A DNA stretch of 64,000 nucleotides, from contig NZ_JAZARE010000011.1 in the NCBI RefSeq assembly GCF_036231905.1, positions 186,001 through 250,000 of the forward strand, given 5' to 3'. Below are positions 51,724 through 60,340 of this stretch, one piece after another. The notes beneath the pieces are model-generated. The model was not told where the DNA came from. It did not search any database and saw only the letters and a list, made by a program, of their open reading frames with translations. This DNA comes from CAMLIZ01 sp036231905 (GTDB lineage Bacteria; Pseudomonadota; Gammaproteobacteria; Burkholderiales; Burkholderiaceae_C). The stretch's first letter is position 1, and each line of letters starts with the position of its first letter. The translations under genes were made by a program, and so were the position numbers.

Positions 51724-54514
51724 CGATTGCTCCTTCGCTGCGCTCGCTCTTGCCATAACGCACGGGCCGCAACTGCGCCAGCGCCTTCAGGCTGCTCTGC
51801 ACCCAGGGGTCGTAGATCCCGTTGGCGGTGCGACGTGCGTTCAGCTCATGCAGCTCGGTGGCCTTTTCCTCGAAGGGAAACGCCTGCTCTTCCAGCATCA
51901 CGTTGTACTGCTCCAGTTCCGCCTTCGACAGCTTCTTGGGGCGCTGAGACGTCATCAGCGCCTTGCCGAAGTCCTGGTAAAGCGCGGCGGTGTGGAAGGT
52001 GGCTGCAGTGGTGACTTCGGCCACGCCGTAGTCCGCCGCCACGGCGTAGGCCTTGAGCACCTTCTCCATCTCGGTCTTCTTGAGCTTCAGCTGCTTGGCC
52101 AGCGGCTCCACCAGTGCCACCTTGCGGTAGCCCTCGAGCACCGGCTCCGCCAGGGCGAGCGCCGCCGTGGCGCCCAGGGTGCGGGTGCGGGCGGTGCGCT
52201 CGGTGCCACCAGCCTGGTCGGCCTGGAACACGTCCTTCATCAGGGCCAGCTCACGCGCCGAGTTGCCGTCCTGCCTGGCGATCTTGGCCAGCCGGTAACG
52301 TGCTTCCACCGCGAGCTCCAGCGGTTGCGGGTTCTGCTGCAGGTAGCGCTCGTAGGCCTTGGCCGCGGGCGCGCGCTGGCCGGCCTTTTCATACAGCTCG
52401 GCCGCCTGCCAGAGCGCGGCACGCGCCACCTCGGGCTCCTTCTTGGCAGCGGACAGGCGCTCGAACTCCGCCGCGGCCGAGCCCCACTGGCCCTTCTCGC
52501 TGTAGGCCAGCGCCAGCTTGGTGCTCACCTCGCCCTGCAGCGGGTGCTGTGGGTAGCGCTGGCGGAAATCCTCCAGCGTGCGAGCCGCAGCGTCCCAGTC
52601 CTTCAGCGCGATCAGCTGCGCGGCGGCGTCGTACTGCGCGGTAGCGCGCACGGCCGATTGCGGCGCGACGGTGGCCACCCGTGCGAAGTGCGCCACGGCA
52701 TCGCGCGCCTGGCCATCGGCACGGGCCTTCTCGCCTTGTTTGTACACAGATGCCGCCAGGCGTTCGGTGAGGTCGGCGCGGGCGGCGTCCTTCTCGGGGG
52801 TCAACGCCAGCACCTCGCCATAAGCCTGCTCGGCGCGGTCGAAGCTGCCGCGCTCGAAGGCGGTGTGGGCCACCACCGTCCAGGCCACACGCCGCTGCGC
52901 CGCGGCGGCCGGCGGCTGCAGCGCCAGCACCTGCTGCGCCACGCTGGTGGCCTGCTCGGTGTCGTTCAGCGCGTAGAGCTGCTCGGCGGCATGCGTGAGC
53001 ACCGGGCCGGTGCGGGCGTCGCTGCCAAAGGTCTTGGCAAAACGCAGCGCGCTGGCCACGTCGGTGCGCTGCAGCGCCGGCAGCTCCGCGGCCGGTGCCG
53101 CCTTCTCGAGCGCGGCATAACTCAGCAGCGCCGCATAACCCGCGTCGGCGCTCTTCTCATGCGTGGGGTAGCCATAGGCCGTCTTCTCGTACTCCACGGC
53201 GGCTTCGGCATGGTGCTTGTCCTCGAACAGCAGCTCGGCCAGCAGGAAGTTGTTCTGCGCGGTGTCGGGCTCGGACGGGAAGGCCTTCAGGTAGCTGCGG
53301 TACCAATGCACCGCTTCCTGGTAGTCGGCGCTGGCCTTGCTCTTCTGCGCGCTGGCGTGATAACGGCGGGCCAGCTCGGCCAGGTGGGTCTTGACCAGCG
53401 GCTGCGCGCGTTCCCAACCTTGCGGGTTGGTGCGGCGGAACTCGCTGTCCGCACCATAGCGGCCGACGTATTCCTTCTTGGCGTTCAGTGCCTGGGCGTC
53501 GAAGCCGGCCTGGGCATAGATCTCAATCACGCGTGCCTGCAGCACCGGTGCCTGCGCATGCAGCGGGTTGCGGCGGGCAAAGAGGCTGTAGGTGTCGGCC
53601 GCGTCCTTCACCCGCTCCTGCTTGAGGTAGAGCTCGCCCAGTTGCTGGTACACGCGGAACTCGTAGGTGCGCCGGGTGTCGCTGGTGATGAAGGCGGGGA
53701 TGCTTTCGGCGCCCTGCAGGTTCTCCAGGCACAGGCCGGTGACACGGAAGGTGTCTTCCACCAGCTCGCGGTCGGCCCGGCTCAAGGCAGCGATCGCGGT
53801 GAGGTCGGCTTCGTCTTCAAGGCCGGCCACCTTGAGGTCCAGCACGCCGAAGAAGGAGGCCAGTGCCTCTTCCAGCCGGCCCTGCTTGAACACCGACCAG
53901 CCGTGCATGAAGAGCGCACGTTCCTGGTAGGCGCTGGATTCGCTCTTGAGCACGCTGCCGTAGGCGGCTTCGGCCTTGGCGTAGTCGCGCATCGTGAACA
54001 GCAGTTCGCCGCGGCGGAACTGCGCCTCGTCGCGGTAGCCGGTGGCCGGGTAGTCGCGCACCAGGCGGTCCAGCGTCCTGAGCGAGCTCTCCAGATCGCC
54101 GCCCTGCTCCTGCGCCCGCGACAGCTGGTAGAGCACGCGGTCGTTGCCGGGGTCCTTGGGATAGGCCGCCAGGTAGTCCTGGTAGCGCGCGATGGCCGGC
54201 CGGTAGTCGGGCGCGCCGTTGTGCGCCTGGCCGGTGGCGGCGTAGCGGTTCTCCGCGCCGTCCATCTCCAGGTCGCCCAGGCGGCGCAGCGCTTCGGCGC
54301 GTTGCGTGGCGCGCGGAGCGGCAGCCAGGAAGTCGCGATACGCCGCGATCGCCTTGTCTTCGCTGCTGGCGATGCCCGGGTCCTTCTCGACCGCGATCTC
54401 GCGGCCGGCCAGGGTCTTGAGCGTGGGTTCGTTGTCCGGTGTGCCGCGCTTGCTGGCGCAGGCGCACAGCAGGCAGGCCAGCGCCACCACGGTGAGGCTG
54501 TTACCGGGCCGCAT
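51710..54514 (-). CDS. Large TPR/solenoid lipoprotein, 934 residues
   Basis: A 934-residue lipoprotein (signal with LCAC lipobox near Cys19). Nearly the whole mature protein is TPR-like helical pairs, e.g. AIAAYRDFLAAAPRATQRAE, RYQDYLAAYPKDPGNDRVLY and AAKAYERYLQQNPQPLELAV. Only the first 50 residues and a few linkers differ. Such long solenoids act as scaffolds binding several partners. It overlaps the next TPR lipoprotein by 14 nt and the preceding gene by 14 nt. I do not recognise a named orthologue; a structural part of the apparatus is the likely role. Confidence 0.85.
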   Translation of the reverse strand: MRPGNSLTVVALACLLCACASKRGTPDNEPTLKTLAGREIAVEKDPGIASSEDKAIAAYRDFLAAAPRATQRAEALRRLGDLEMDGAENRYAATGQAHNGAPDYRPAIARYQDYLAAYPKDPGNDRVLYQLSRAQEQGGDLESSLRTLDRLVRDYPATGYRDEAQFRRGELLFTMRDYAKAEAAYGSVLKSESSAYQERALFMHGWSVFKQGRLEEALASFFGVLDLKVAGLEDEADLTAIAALSRADRELVEDTFRVTGLCLENLQGAESIPAFITSDTRRTYEFRVYQQLGELYLKQERVKDAADTYSLFARRNPLHAQAPVLQARVIEIYAQAGFDAQALNAKKEYVGRYGADSEFRRTNPQGWERAQPLVKTHLAELARRYHASAQKSKASADYQEAVHWYRSYLKAFPSEPDTAQNNFLLAELLFEDKHHAEAAVEYEKTAYGYPTHEKSADAGYAALLSYAALEKAAPAAELPALQRTDVASALRFAKTFGSDARTGPVLTHAAEQLYALNDTEQATSVAQQVLALQPPAAAAQRRVAWTVVAHTAFERGSFDRAEQAYGEVLALTPEKDAARADLTERLAASVYKQGEKARADGQARDAVAHFARVATVAPQSAVRATAQYDAAAQLIALKDWDAAARTLEDFRQRYPQHPLQGEVSTKLALAYSEKGQWGSAAAEFERLSAAKKEPEVARAALWQAAELYEKAGQRAPAAKAYERYLQQNPQPLELAVEARYRLAKIARQDGNSARELALMKDVFQADQAGGTERTARTRTLGATAALALAEPVLEGYRKVALVEPLAKQLKLKKTEMEKVLKAYAVAADYGVAEVTTAATFHTAALYQDFGKALMTSQRPKKLSKAELEQYNVMLEEQAFPFEEKATELHELNARRTANGIYDPWVQSSLKALAQLRPVRYGKSERSEGAIDAIR

Positions 54515-56420
54515 TGCCGCCCTCCTTCACCTGCTGGCCGCGGTCATACGCGCGGTCATAGAGCTGGGCCACCGCAAAGCGCGCCTGCATGGTGTATTCG
54601 GCCAAGCGCTCCTTCTGGCGCGTGAGCTGGGCCACGGCCATGTCCTGCACCTGGCGCTGCTGCTCGCCGCTCAAGGCGAGCACGCGCGGGATCAGCACCT
54701 GCACGCGCCGGTCCAGCGCCGCGATGCGCTCGGCAAAACGCTCGAAGCGCACCGGCTCGTCGCGCTGGGCCTGCGCCAGCGCGACGTCGCGCTGTTGCGC
54801 CTGCTCCAGCTGCTGGGCCATGGTCTCCAGCCCCTTGCGCGCGGCCCAGGCGCGTGCCGGCTGGGCCTGCGCCAGCTGCCAGGTGAGCGCGCCTGACACG
54901 CGGCGTGCGCGTTCACGCGCGGTGGCCAGTTCAGGGTCATCGCCCGGCTGCTGCAGGATGGCCTGCACTCGCGCCAGGCGCTCCATCAGTTCGCGCTCCT
55001 TCGCATCCGCGAAGGCCACGCCATCGCCCCGCGCTTCGGCCGCTTTCATCTCATCGGCCAGCGCCTGCTGCCGCTGCTGCATCGCTGCGAGGCCGCTCTG
55101 GCTCGCCTGCTCGCGCACCTTGGGCAGGCGCTCGGCGAAGGCCTGGCGCCGGGTGGCGAGCATGTCGCTGAACACACCGATGGTCTCGGCCCATCGCTGC
55201 AGATTGCTGGCGAGGAAGCGCAGGTCGCGGTAGTTCTTGAAGGCTTCCTGGAACTCATGCTCGGCCAGCACCTGGCTCAGGTGGCCGGCATGCGGCATCT
55301 GCGGCAGCTCCTTGAGCGTCCAGAACCAGCCCATCTCCTCGCCCGGGTTGTGCTCCAGCAGGCCGTCCACCAGCTTGCCGGCGCGGATGGCGGCGATCGA
55401 CTCGTCCAGCGCCTTCGCTTCCCGCTCGAACGCGGCAATCGCGTCCTGGTAACGCTGCAGGGCCTGGCCGTAGGCACCGACCTCCGCATAGGCATAAGGC
55501 ACGGCGATGCGCGCTTCCAGCACCGAGGCATCACCGGGGTCGCGCTTGGCCAGCTCGGTCCAGGGCACCAGCGCGGCCTTGGGCAGCTTCATCGCCGCCG
55601 CGGCCCAGCCAAAACCGAGCAGCGCCTTGTTGGACTGCAGGCTGGCCAAGCGCACCCGCTCCAGGTAGCCGCGGGCGGCCTCCGGCTGGTTGTCGTGCAG
55701 GGCCGCAAAGCCCAGCGCCACGTTGGCCTTGTCACGCAGGCTGCGCTGCTCCTCGTCCTCGGCCGGCGTGCGGCCGAGTTCGTCCAGCCAGCGGGTGCCA
55801 CCGGCGGTGTCGCCGCTGCGCACCAGCGCCACGCCGAGGTTGAAGCGGGCATAACGGCCCGCACTCGGGCTGGCCGTCATGGCTTGCAGCACGTTGGCCG
55901 CGCCGGCATGGTCACCGCGCGCCAGCAGGATGTTGGCCTGCAGCAGGCGGCGCTCGTCCTCCAACGCCGGCGGCAGGTGGTTCTCCACATGGCCGATCGC
56001 TTCCTGGGCCTCGGCCAGCAGGCCACGCTGGTAGCGGATCTTGGCGAGGTAGAACCAGGCGCGGTCGCGCACCGGCGGCGCAGCACCCTTGTCGATCAGC
56101 TGGGCGAAGATCTCGCCGGCTTCGCGGTGCAGGCCGAAGGACAGCAGCAGGCCGCCGCGTAGCACCTCGGCCTCGTCCGCATGGTGGCCCACCCGGCCGA
56201 AATGCTGGGACACCATCAGGCTGGTGACCGAGCTGAAGTAGTGGTCCTGGTAGAAGTGGAACAGCGTGTCGCCATAGTGCGGGTCCTGCACCAGGTGGGC
56301 AGCCGGCTGCGGCGCCGCCGCCGAAGCGCCCAGCGCCGATACGGCGGCCATGGCCACCACGGCACGCCGCACTGCACGCGCCCGTGGCCAGACGAAGGAG
56401 ACCGAACCCGACAGCCGCAT
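54501..56420 (-). CDS. TPR/coiled-coil secreted protein, 639 residues
   Basis: A 639-residue exported protein with an N-terminal signal segment (about 15-38, ending ASAAA). The first part (about 45-330) has TPR-like pairs: FHFYQDHYFSSVTSLMVSQH, VLRGGLLLSFGLHREAGEIF, AANVLQAMTASPSAGRYARF. The second part (about 400-620) is long helices likely to be coiled coil (ALADEMKAAEARGDG ... QQLEQAQQRDVALAQAQRDE). A large periplasmic scaffold is suggested. The ATG at 56420 starts five bases after the stop of the upstream gene; the end overlaps the 934-residue gene by 14 nt. Confidence 0.82.
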   Translation of the reverse strand: MRLSGSVSFVWPRARAVRRAVVAMAAVSALGASAAAPQPAAHLVQDPHYGDTLFHFYQDHYFSSVTSLMVSQHFGRVGHHADEAEVLRGGLLLSFGLHREAGEIFAQLIDKGAAPPVRDRAWFYLAKIRYQRGLLAEAQEAIGHVENHLPPALEDERRLLQANILLARGDHAGAANVLQAMTASPSAGRYARFNLGVALVRSGDTAGGTRWLDELGRTPAEDEEQRSLRDKANVALGFAALHDNQPEAARGYLERVRLASLQSNKALLGFGWAAAAMKLPKAALVPWTELAKRDPGDASVLEARIAVPYAYAEVGAYGQALQRYQDAIAAFEREAKALDESIAAIRAGKLVDGLLEHNPGEEMGWFWTLKELPQMPHAGHLSQVLAEHEFQEAFKNYRDLRFLASNLQRWAETIGVFSDMLATRRQAFAERLPKVREQASQSGLAAMQQRQQALADEMKAAEARGDGVAFADAKERELMERLARVQAILQQPGDDPELATARERARRVSGALTWQLAQAQPARAWAARKGLETMAQQLEQAQQRDVALAQAQRDEPVRFERFAERIAALDRRVQVLIPRVLALSGEQQRQVQDMAVAQLTRQKERLAEYTMQARFAVAQLYDRAYDRGQQVKEGGNAAR

Positions 56421-56424
56421 CACG

Positions 56425-57033
56425 TCACTGCCACACTTTCACGTCGAACTCGGGCTGCAGCTTCTTCTCGGAATCCTTGATCTGCAGCTCGATGTACTTG
56501 GGCTCGGTGCCCTTGTCGAACTTGAGCGTGGTGCCGCGCTTGTAGTCGCGGTCGTGCGGGCCCTTGCCGGTGAAGAAGGCCACGATCTGGTGCTCGCCGG
56601 CCTTCAGGTTGCCGAGATACACCCGCTGCACGCCACCGCGGTGCAGCGCCGCCACTTCCAGCGGGGTGTAGAGGTAGTTGGTGACGACCTTGTCGTCCAG
56701 CTTGATCTGCACCGAATCCAGCGAGAACAGCGCGCCCACGTCCATGGACACGAACAGCGCCACCTGCGTGCTGGCGGGAAACAGCAGTTCCTCCTCCAGC
56801 ACCAGCAGGTCGCGGTTCAAGCGAATCACGTCGCCCTTGGCATCCTGGATGCGGTTGTCCAGGCTGGCCTGGGGCTGGGCCGCGCTGGCGGCAGCGGCTG
56901 CGGGCACTGCTGCAGCGGGCGCGCTGGCGGCGGCCGAGGGCGCCGCCGCGGCATCGGCGGCCCAGGCTGGGGGCACGAGGGCCGCCGCGAAACACACGGC
57001 GGCGATCAGTGCGCGGAAGGTGGGCTGGAACAT
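56425..57033 (-). CDS. Secreted protein of the cluster, unknown fold, 202 residues
   Basis: An exported protein (signal peptide about 1-25, ending AWA) with a low-complexity Ala/Pro stretch to about 55, then a domain with beta strands: LNRDLLVLEEELLFPASTQV, ALFSLDSVQIKLDDKVVTNY, QRVYLGNLKAGEHQIVAFFT. The pattern ends with YIELQIKDSEKKLQPEFDV. It looks like an immunoglobulin-like or beta-sandwich periplasmic domain. I do not recognise a family. It lies between the DUF3570 barrel and the TPR scaffold, 17 bp and 4 bp away. Confidence 0.75.
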   Translation of the reverse strand: MFQPTFRALIAAVCFAAALVPPAWAADAAAAPSAAASAPAAAVPAAAAASAAQPQASLDNRIQDAKGDVIRLNRDLLVLEEELLFPASTQVALFVSMDVGALFSLDSVQIKLDDKVVTNYLYTPLEVAALHRGGVQRVYLGNLKAGEHQIVAFFTGKGPHDRDYKRGTTLKFDKGTEPKYIELQIKDSEKKLQPEFDVKVWQ

Positions 57034-57050
57034 GCGACGCACTCTCTCGA

Positions 57051-58178
57051 TCAATAGGTTGCCGACACGAACACCTGGAACACGTTCGCGTTGTAGGTGT
57101 AGGCCGCGCCGGTGCGGATGTCGGTGAAGTCCTTGAAGCTGAAGCGCACCAGTTCGTAGGCGCCGTTGAGCTTCACTTCGTATTTGCCGGGCACGCTCTT
57201 GAGCTTGTAGGCCACCTTGGCGCCCAGCCCGACGGTGTTGTAGCTGCTGAGCTGCCGGTTGCGCGACACATAGGTCGTCTCGAACGCGGCGTTGTCGCTG
57301 TAGAACAGCGCATGCTGCTGGCTGTAGTAACGCAGCGTGGCGTCGGCCAACCACGCATCGCCGAAGCTGCGGCTGGCGCCCACGTCGAAGGTGTGCGCCT
57401 TGATCGCCCAGGTGTCCCAGAAGTAGCGGTAGTCGGCGTGGATGGCGGTGCGCTCCACCACGTTGCCGGTCACACCGAGCTTGATCGCCCGGCTGGTGCG
57501 CGTGCGCGGGTTGCGCTCTGGCACCGCGGCGCCGAACACACGCGCCACCCGGTAGGGGCTGCCCAGGTAGCCGTTGTCCGACACCACCTCGGCGTTCAGG
57601 CTCATCAGCCAGGTGGGCGACAGGATCTGCGTGGCGCCCAGGCGGTACTTCCAGTGCTGCGCGGTGTCGGAGAAGGCCTCGTCCGCATGGCGGCGCACCT
57701 TGTCGGAGCCGCGGCTGAAACCGAAGGCCACCGTGGTCATGCCGCCGAAGACTTCCTGCGACACGTCCAGGCTCATGCTGCTCGCGTCGTAGTCGGGTTC
57801 CTTGCTGCTGGTGCCCGACAGCGTGATCAGCGAATCGCGGTAGGCATAGTCCAGGCCCAGGCCGAACTCGTTGCGCGTTTCCTTGTAGGGGCTGGCGGTG
57901 GTGACCACGTCGATGGACGCGTTGCTCACCATGTCCACGTAGTAGGTGCCGGAGACCGACACCTTGTCCGCGATGCTCTTCCGCACCAGCAGGGCCGGGC
58001 CGGTGGCCTTGACGCCGCCGCCGTCGTACACATGGATCATGGCTTCGGCGGTGTCCTCCGGCAGGTCCACCGCGTGGGCGGCACCACCGGCGAGCGCGCC
58101 GCCGATCAGGCCCAGCACCGCCTGCAAGGCACGCTGCCACCAGCGCGCCCAAGCCAGCAGAGCGTCAGTTGCAGCCAC
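57051..58178 (-). CDS. DUF3570 outer-membrane beta-barrel protein
   Basis: A 375-residue exported protein. After the signal region (ending AAHA, near residue 36) the mature protein is a chain of amphipathic beta strands with aromatic ends (SVSGTYYVDMVSNASIDVV, EFGLGLDYAYRDSLITLSG, VFQVFVSATY at the end), an outer-membrane barrel. I match it to DUF3570, which occurs beside DUF4266 lipoproteins and TlpA-type thioredoxins, as here. The GTG start at 58178 has AAGGAGG six bases upstream and overlaps the DUF4266 stop by 14 nt; an earlier ATG at 58208 is less likely. Function unknown, transport or anchoring of redox proteins possible. Confidence 0.85.
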   Translation of the reverse strand: MAATDALLAWARWWQRALQAVLGLIGGALAGGAAHAVDLPEDTAEAMIHVYDGGGVKATGPALLVRKSIADKVSVSGTYYVDMVSNASIDVVTTASPYKETRNEFGLGLDYAYRDSLITLSGTSSKEPDYDASSMSLDVSQEVFGGMTTVAFGFSRGSDKVRRHADEAFSDTAQHWKYRLGATQILSPTWLMSLNAEVVSDNGYLGSPYRVARVFGAAVPERNPRTRTSRAIKLGVTGNVVERTAIHADYRYFWDTWAIKAHTFDVGASRSFGDAWLADATLRYYSQQHALFYSDNAAFETTYVSRNRQLSSYNTVGLGAKVAYKLKSVPGKYEVKLNGAYELVRFSFKDFTDIRTGAAYTYNANVFQVFVSATY

Positions 58179-58389
58179 AGCCGCCTCCTTGCACACCGTT
58201 GGCGCCATGCGCGCCTTCGCGCACTTCGCGCACGTGCTCGAAATGCTTGTCGGACAGTGCGCCGCGGCTGGCCTTCATGATCGGATCGGCCAGGCGCTCG
58301 CGCTCATACGGCTTGACCCAGGGCTGGATGGCGCAGCCGCTCACCAGACAGGCCGCGATGGCGGCCAGCAGACAACGCAGCATGCTCAT
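58165..58389 (-). CDS. DUF4266-family small lipoprotein
   Basis: A 74-residue lipoprotein: signal with lipobox VSGC (about Cys19), then the short conserved block IQPWVKPYERERLADPIMK, and an end rich in Gly and Cys (VQGGGCGCN). The W-V-x-P-Y-E-R-x-x-LADP-I-M motif is the DUF4266 signature. DUF4266 and DUF3570 genes are regularly adjacent. Its start overlaps the tlpA stop by four bases (ATGA). The two Cys at the very end could bind metal or form a disulphide handled by the TlpA protein. Confidence 0.85.
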   Translation of the reverse strand: MSMLRCLLAAIAACLVSGCAIQPWVKPYERERLADPIMKASRGALSDKHFEHVREVREGAHGANGVQGGGCGCN

Positions 58390-58877
58390 TCCTTCAGCAG
58401 CTGGCGGATCTGCTGCTCGTAGGTGGCCTCGTAGCCGTCCTTGTAGCCGCGGTGCACGTACCGCACCTTGCCATCGCGGTCGATGATCACCGTGGACGGC
58501 ATGGTGCTCAGGTCGTAGAGCTTGCTGACCTTCTTGTCGGTGTCCAGCAGCACGGGGAACTTGACGCCGAGCTTGCCCGCCACACCGGCCGCGTTGCTGG
58601 TGTCGTCGTCCACGTTCACGCCCAGCAGCACGAAGCCGGCGCTCCTGTACTTGTCGTAGAGCTTGTTCAGCTGCGGCATCTCCTGGCGGCAGGGACCGCA
58701 CCAGGTGGCCCAGAAGTTCACCATCACCACGCGGCCGCGCTGCTCCTGCAGCCGCAGGTTGGGGCCGTCGAGCGCGCGCAGGGTGAAGTCGGGCGCCGCG
58801 GCAGAGGGCGCGACGGCGTGCGCGCAGAGCGACAGCAACAGCAGGCTGCTCGCGAAGGCACTTCGGAGGTAATTCAT
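58386..58877 (-). CDS. TlpA-family periplasmic thioredoxin
   Basis: A 163-residue exported thioredoxin-fold protein (signal peptide about 1-24). The active site is WATWCGPCRQEMPQ, the TlpA/ResA type, followed by the cis-Pro in LSTMPSTVIIDRDG. Such proteins reduce or isomerise cysteine pairs, often of apocytochromes or copper proteins. Placement among CxxCH-bearing lipoproteins, DUF4266 and barrels suggests it keeps haem-binding cysteines reduced. It sits 5 bp after the upstream barrel gene. Confidence 0.92.
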   Translation of the reverse strand: MNYLRSAFASSLLLLSLCAHAVAPSAAAPDFTLRALDGPNLRLQEQRGRVVMVNFWATWCGPCRQEMPQLNKLYDKYRSAGFVLLGVNVDDDTSNAAGVAGKLGVKFPVLLDTDKKVSKLYDLSTMPSTVIIDRDGKVRYVHRGYKDGYEATYEQQIRQLLKE

Positions 58878-58882
58878 GGGGT

Positions 58883-59536
58883 TCAGAAGAAGAAGGTCAC
58901 GCCGGCCGTGAGCTCGAGGTTCTGCGTGCTCTGGCGCTTGCCCAGCACGTCGAGCGAGAAGATGTGGTCGCGCATGTCGACCTGCAGCGCAGCCCAGTCG
59001 GCCAGGAACACCCGCACGCCCACACCGACGTTGAAGGTCTGGCGCTTCTGCTCCAGCAGGCTGGTGCTGCCGACGCCGCCGATGACGTAGACGGCCGAGG
59101 CCTTGGCACGCTTGCTGCCGAGGAAGATCTCCCCCGGCAGGATGTTGTAGCCAATGGACAGGTTGTAGTACTTGAGCGTCTGCGTCTCTTCGGCGAACAC
59201 GCCGCCCGGCAGGATCTGCCGGAAGGATTCGTCGCTCACCTTGGTCTGCGCGTACACGCCCTCGACGAAGAAGTCCTCGGTGATGTGATAGCCCAGGCGC
59301 AAGCCGCCCACCGCGCTGGCGCCGAAGTTCTGCGTGGCGTAGGTGCCGCCAAACAGGCCCACCTCGAAGTCGTTGGACGGAATGCGCGGCGGTTTCACGT
59401 CGCGGCGGTCCACCTCGGGCACGATGACCTGCTGGCTGCCCGCCGCAGCGGGCGCCGCGTCGGCTGCGTGGGCGCTGGGCAGCAGGAGGCCGAGCGCACA
59501 GGCCAGCAAGGAAGAGAGCTTGGAGAAGTGGCGCAT
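58883..59536 (-). CDS. Outer-membrane beta-barrel protein (OMP_myx-like)
   Basis: A 217-residue exported protein (signal peptide 1-24, ending AHA) with a short periplasmic N-terminus rich in Pro and Arg (VPEVDRRDVKPPRIPS), then eight or so amphipathic strands (FEVGLFGGTYATQNFG, LRLGYHITEDFFVEGVYAQ, LSIGYNILPGEIFL) and a C-terminal Phe (LTAGVTFFF), the signal for the BAM machinery. It fits the small outer-membrane beta-barrel domain family first defined in myxobacteria. It lies next to a similar barrel with an SH3 domain, 9 bp away. Confidence 0.85.
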   Translation of the reverse strand: MRHFSKLSSLLACALGLLLPSAHAADAAPAAAGSQQVIVPEVDRRDVKPPRIPSNDFEVGLFGGTYATQNFGASAVGGLRLGYHITEDFFVEGVYAQTKVSDESFRQILPGGVFAEETQTLKYYNLSIGYNILPGEIFLGSKRAKASAVYVIGGVGSTSLLEQKRQTFNVGVGVRVFLADWAALQVDMRDHIFSLDVLGKRQSTQNLELTAGVTFFF

Positions 59537-59545
59537 GGGTTGTTC

Positions 59546-60340
59546 TTAGAAGAAGAAGGACAGGCCCGCGGTGACGGCCCGGTATTCGGTGGTGCGGGTG
59601 TCGGCCACGTAGGCCGTGTACAGCGTGTAGTCCAGTCGCACCACGAAGCGGTCGCTCAGGTGGTAGCGCGCACCGACCACCGCATTGGCCAGCTGGGCGT
59701 TGGTGGTGCTGGCGCCCACCAGGCTGGAGTTGGGAATGTTCTTGAACTTGCCCAGGCCGATGCCGAGGAAAGGTGACAGGCGCCGGTCTGACCAGGGCTC
59801 GGCCTGCACGTTGACATGCCAGAAGTCGGTGCCGGAGAACACACCCTGCACCTGGCCCAGGCTGAACTCGGCCGACAGCGTGTCCGACAGGCGATAGCTC
59901 GTATAGAACTTCAGCATCGGCTCGGACTTGAACCGGCCCCAGGCGGCGCCCAGCTGCACGCGGCGGTTGAGGTAGTCGTCCACCAGCACGTCGCGGAAGG
60001 TCTTCTGCCCGCCAGCCGAGGTGAGCGTGGTTTCGAGCTGTTGGCGCGTGACCCACCCTTCCCTGCCGTTGGCGGTGCGCACCTTGTACCAGTCGGTGTG
60101 GCGCAGCAGCACCTCGATCCACTCGCCCTTGGCGGCGACGTGGAACACCGGATAGCCGCGGCCGGCGCCGGTGTGCAGCTCGATGTAGGGGTCGGTGACC
60201 TGCAGCTTTTCCAGCGGCGCGTCCTCGGCGAACGCGGAGGCCACGCCCAGCACCGCGCAGCACAGCGCCAGGATGGCCACCGCGCGCAGGAAGATGACGG
60301 CAAAACCGTTCATCGGAGGCTCGTCGTGGGCGCTGTTCAT
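59546..60340 (-). CDS. SH3-domain outer-membrane beta-barrel protein
   Basis: A 264-residue exported protein (signal about 14-38). Residues about 45-105 are a bacterial SH3 domain: ELHTGAGRGYPVFHVAAKGE, IEVLLRHTDWYKVRTANGRE and WVTRQQL, often a peptidoglycan-binding unit. The rest (about 110-264) is an outer-membrane barrel of the same kind as the next gene and also ends in Phe (AGLSFFF). The start overlaps the upstream stop by four bases (ATGA). The protein might link peptidoglycan and outer membrane around the apparatus. Confidence 0.83.
   Translation of the reverse strand: MNSAHDEPPMNGFAVIFLRAVAILALCCAVLGVASAFAEDAPLEKLQVTDPYIELHTGAGRGYPVFHVAAKGEWIEVLLRHTDWYKVRTANGREGWVTRQQLETTLTSAGGQKTFRDVLVDDYLNRRVQLGAAWGRFKSEPMLKFYTSYRLSDTLSAEFSLGQVQGVFSGTDFWHVNVQAEPWSDRRLSPFLGIGLGKFKNIPNSSLVGASTTNAQLANAVVGARYHLSDRFVVRLDYTLYTAYVADTRTTEYRAVTAGLSFFF

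Noticed and set aside
51296..54625. Open frame of about 1100 codons on the plus strand opposite the TPR genes
   Set aside because: Low-complexity Gly/Leu/Arg/His translation with no family similarity; the minus strand has signal peptides, TPRs and ribosome sites.
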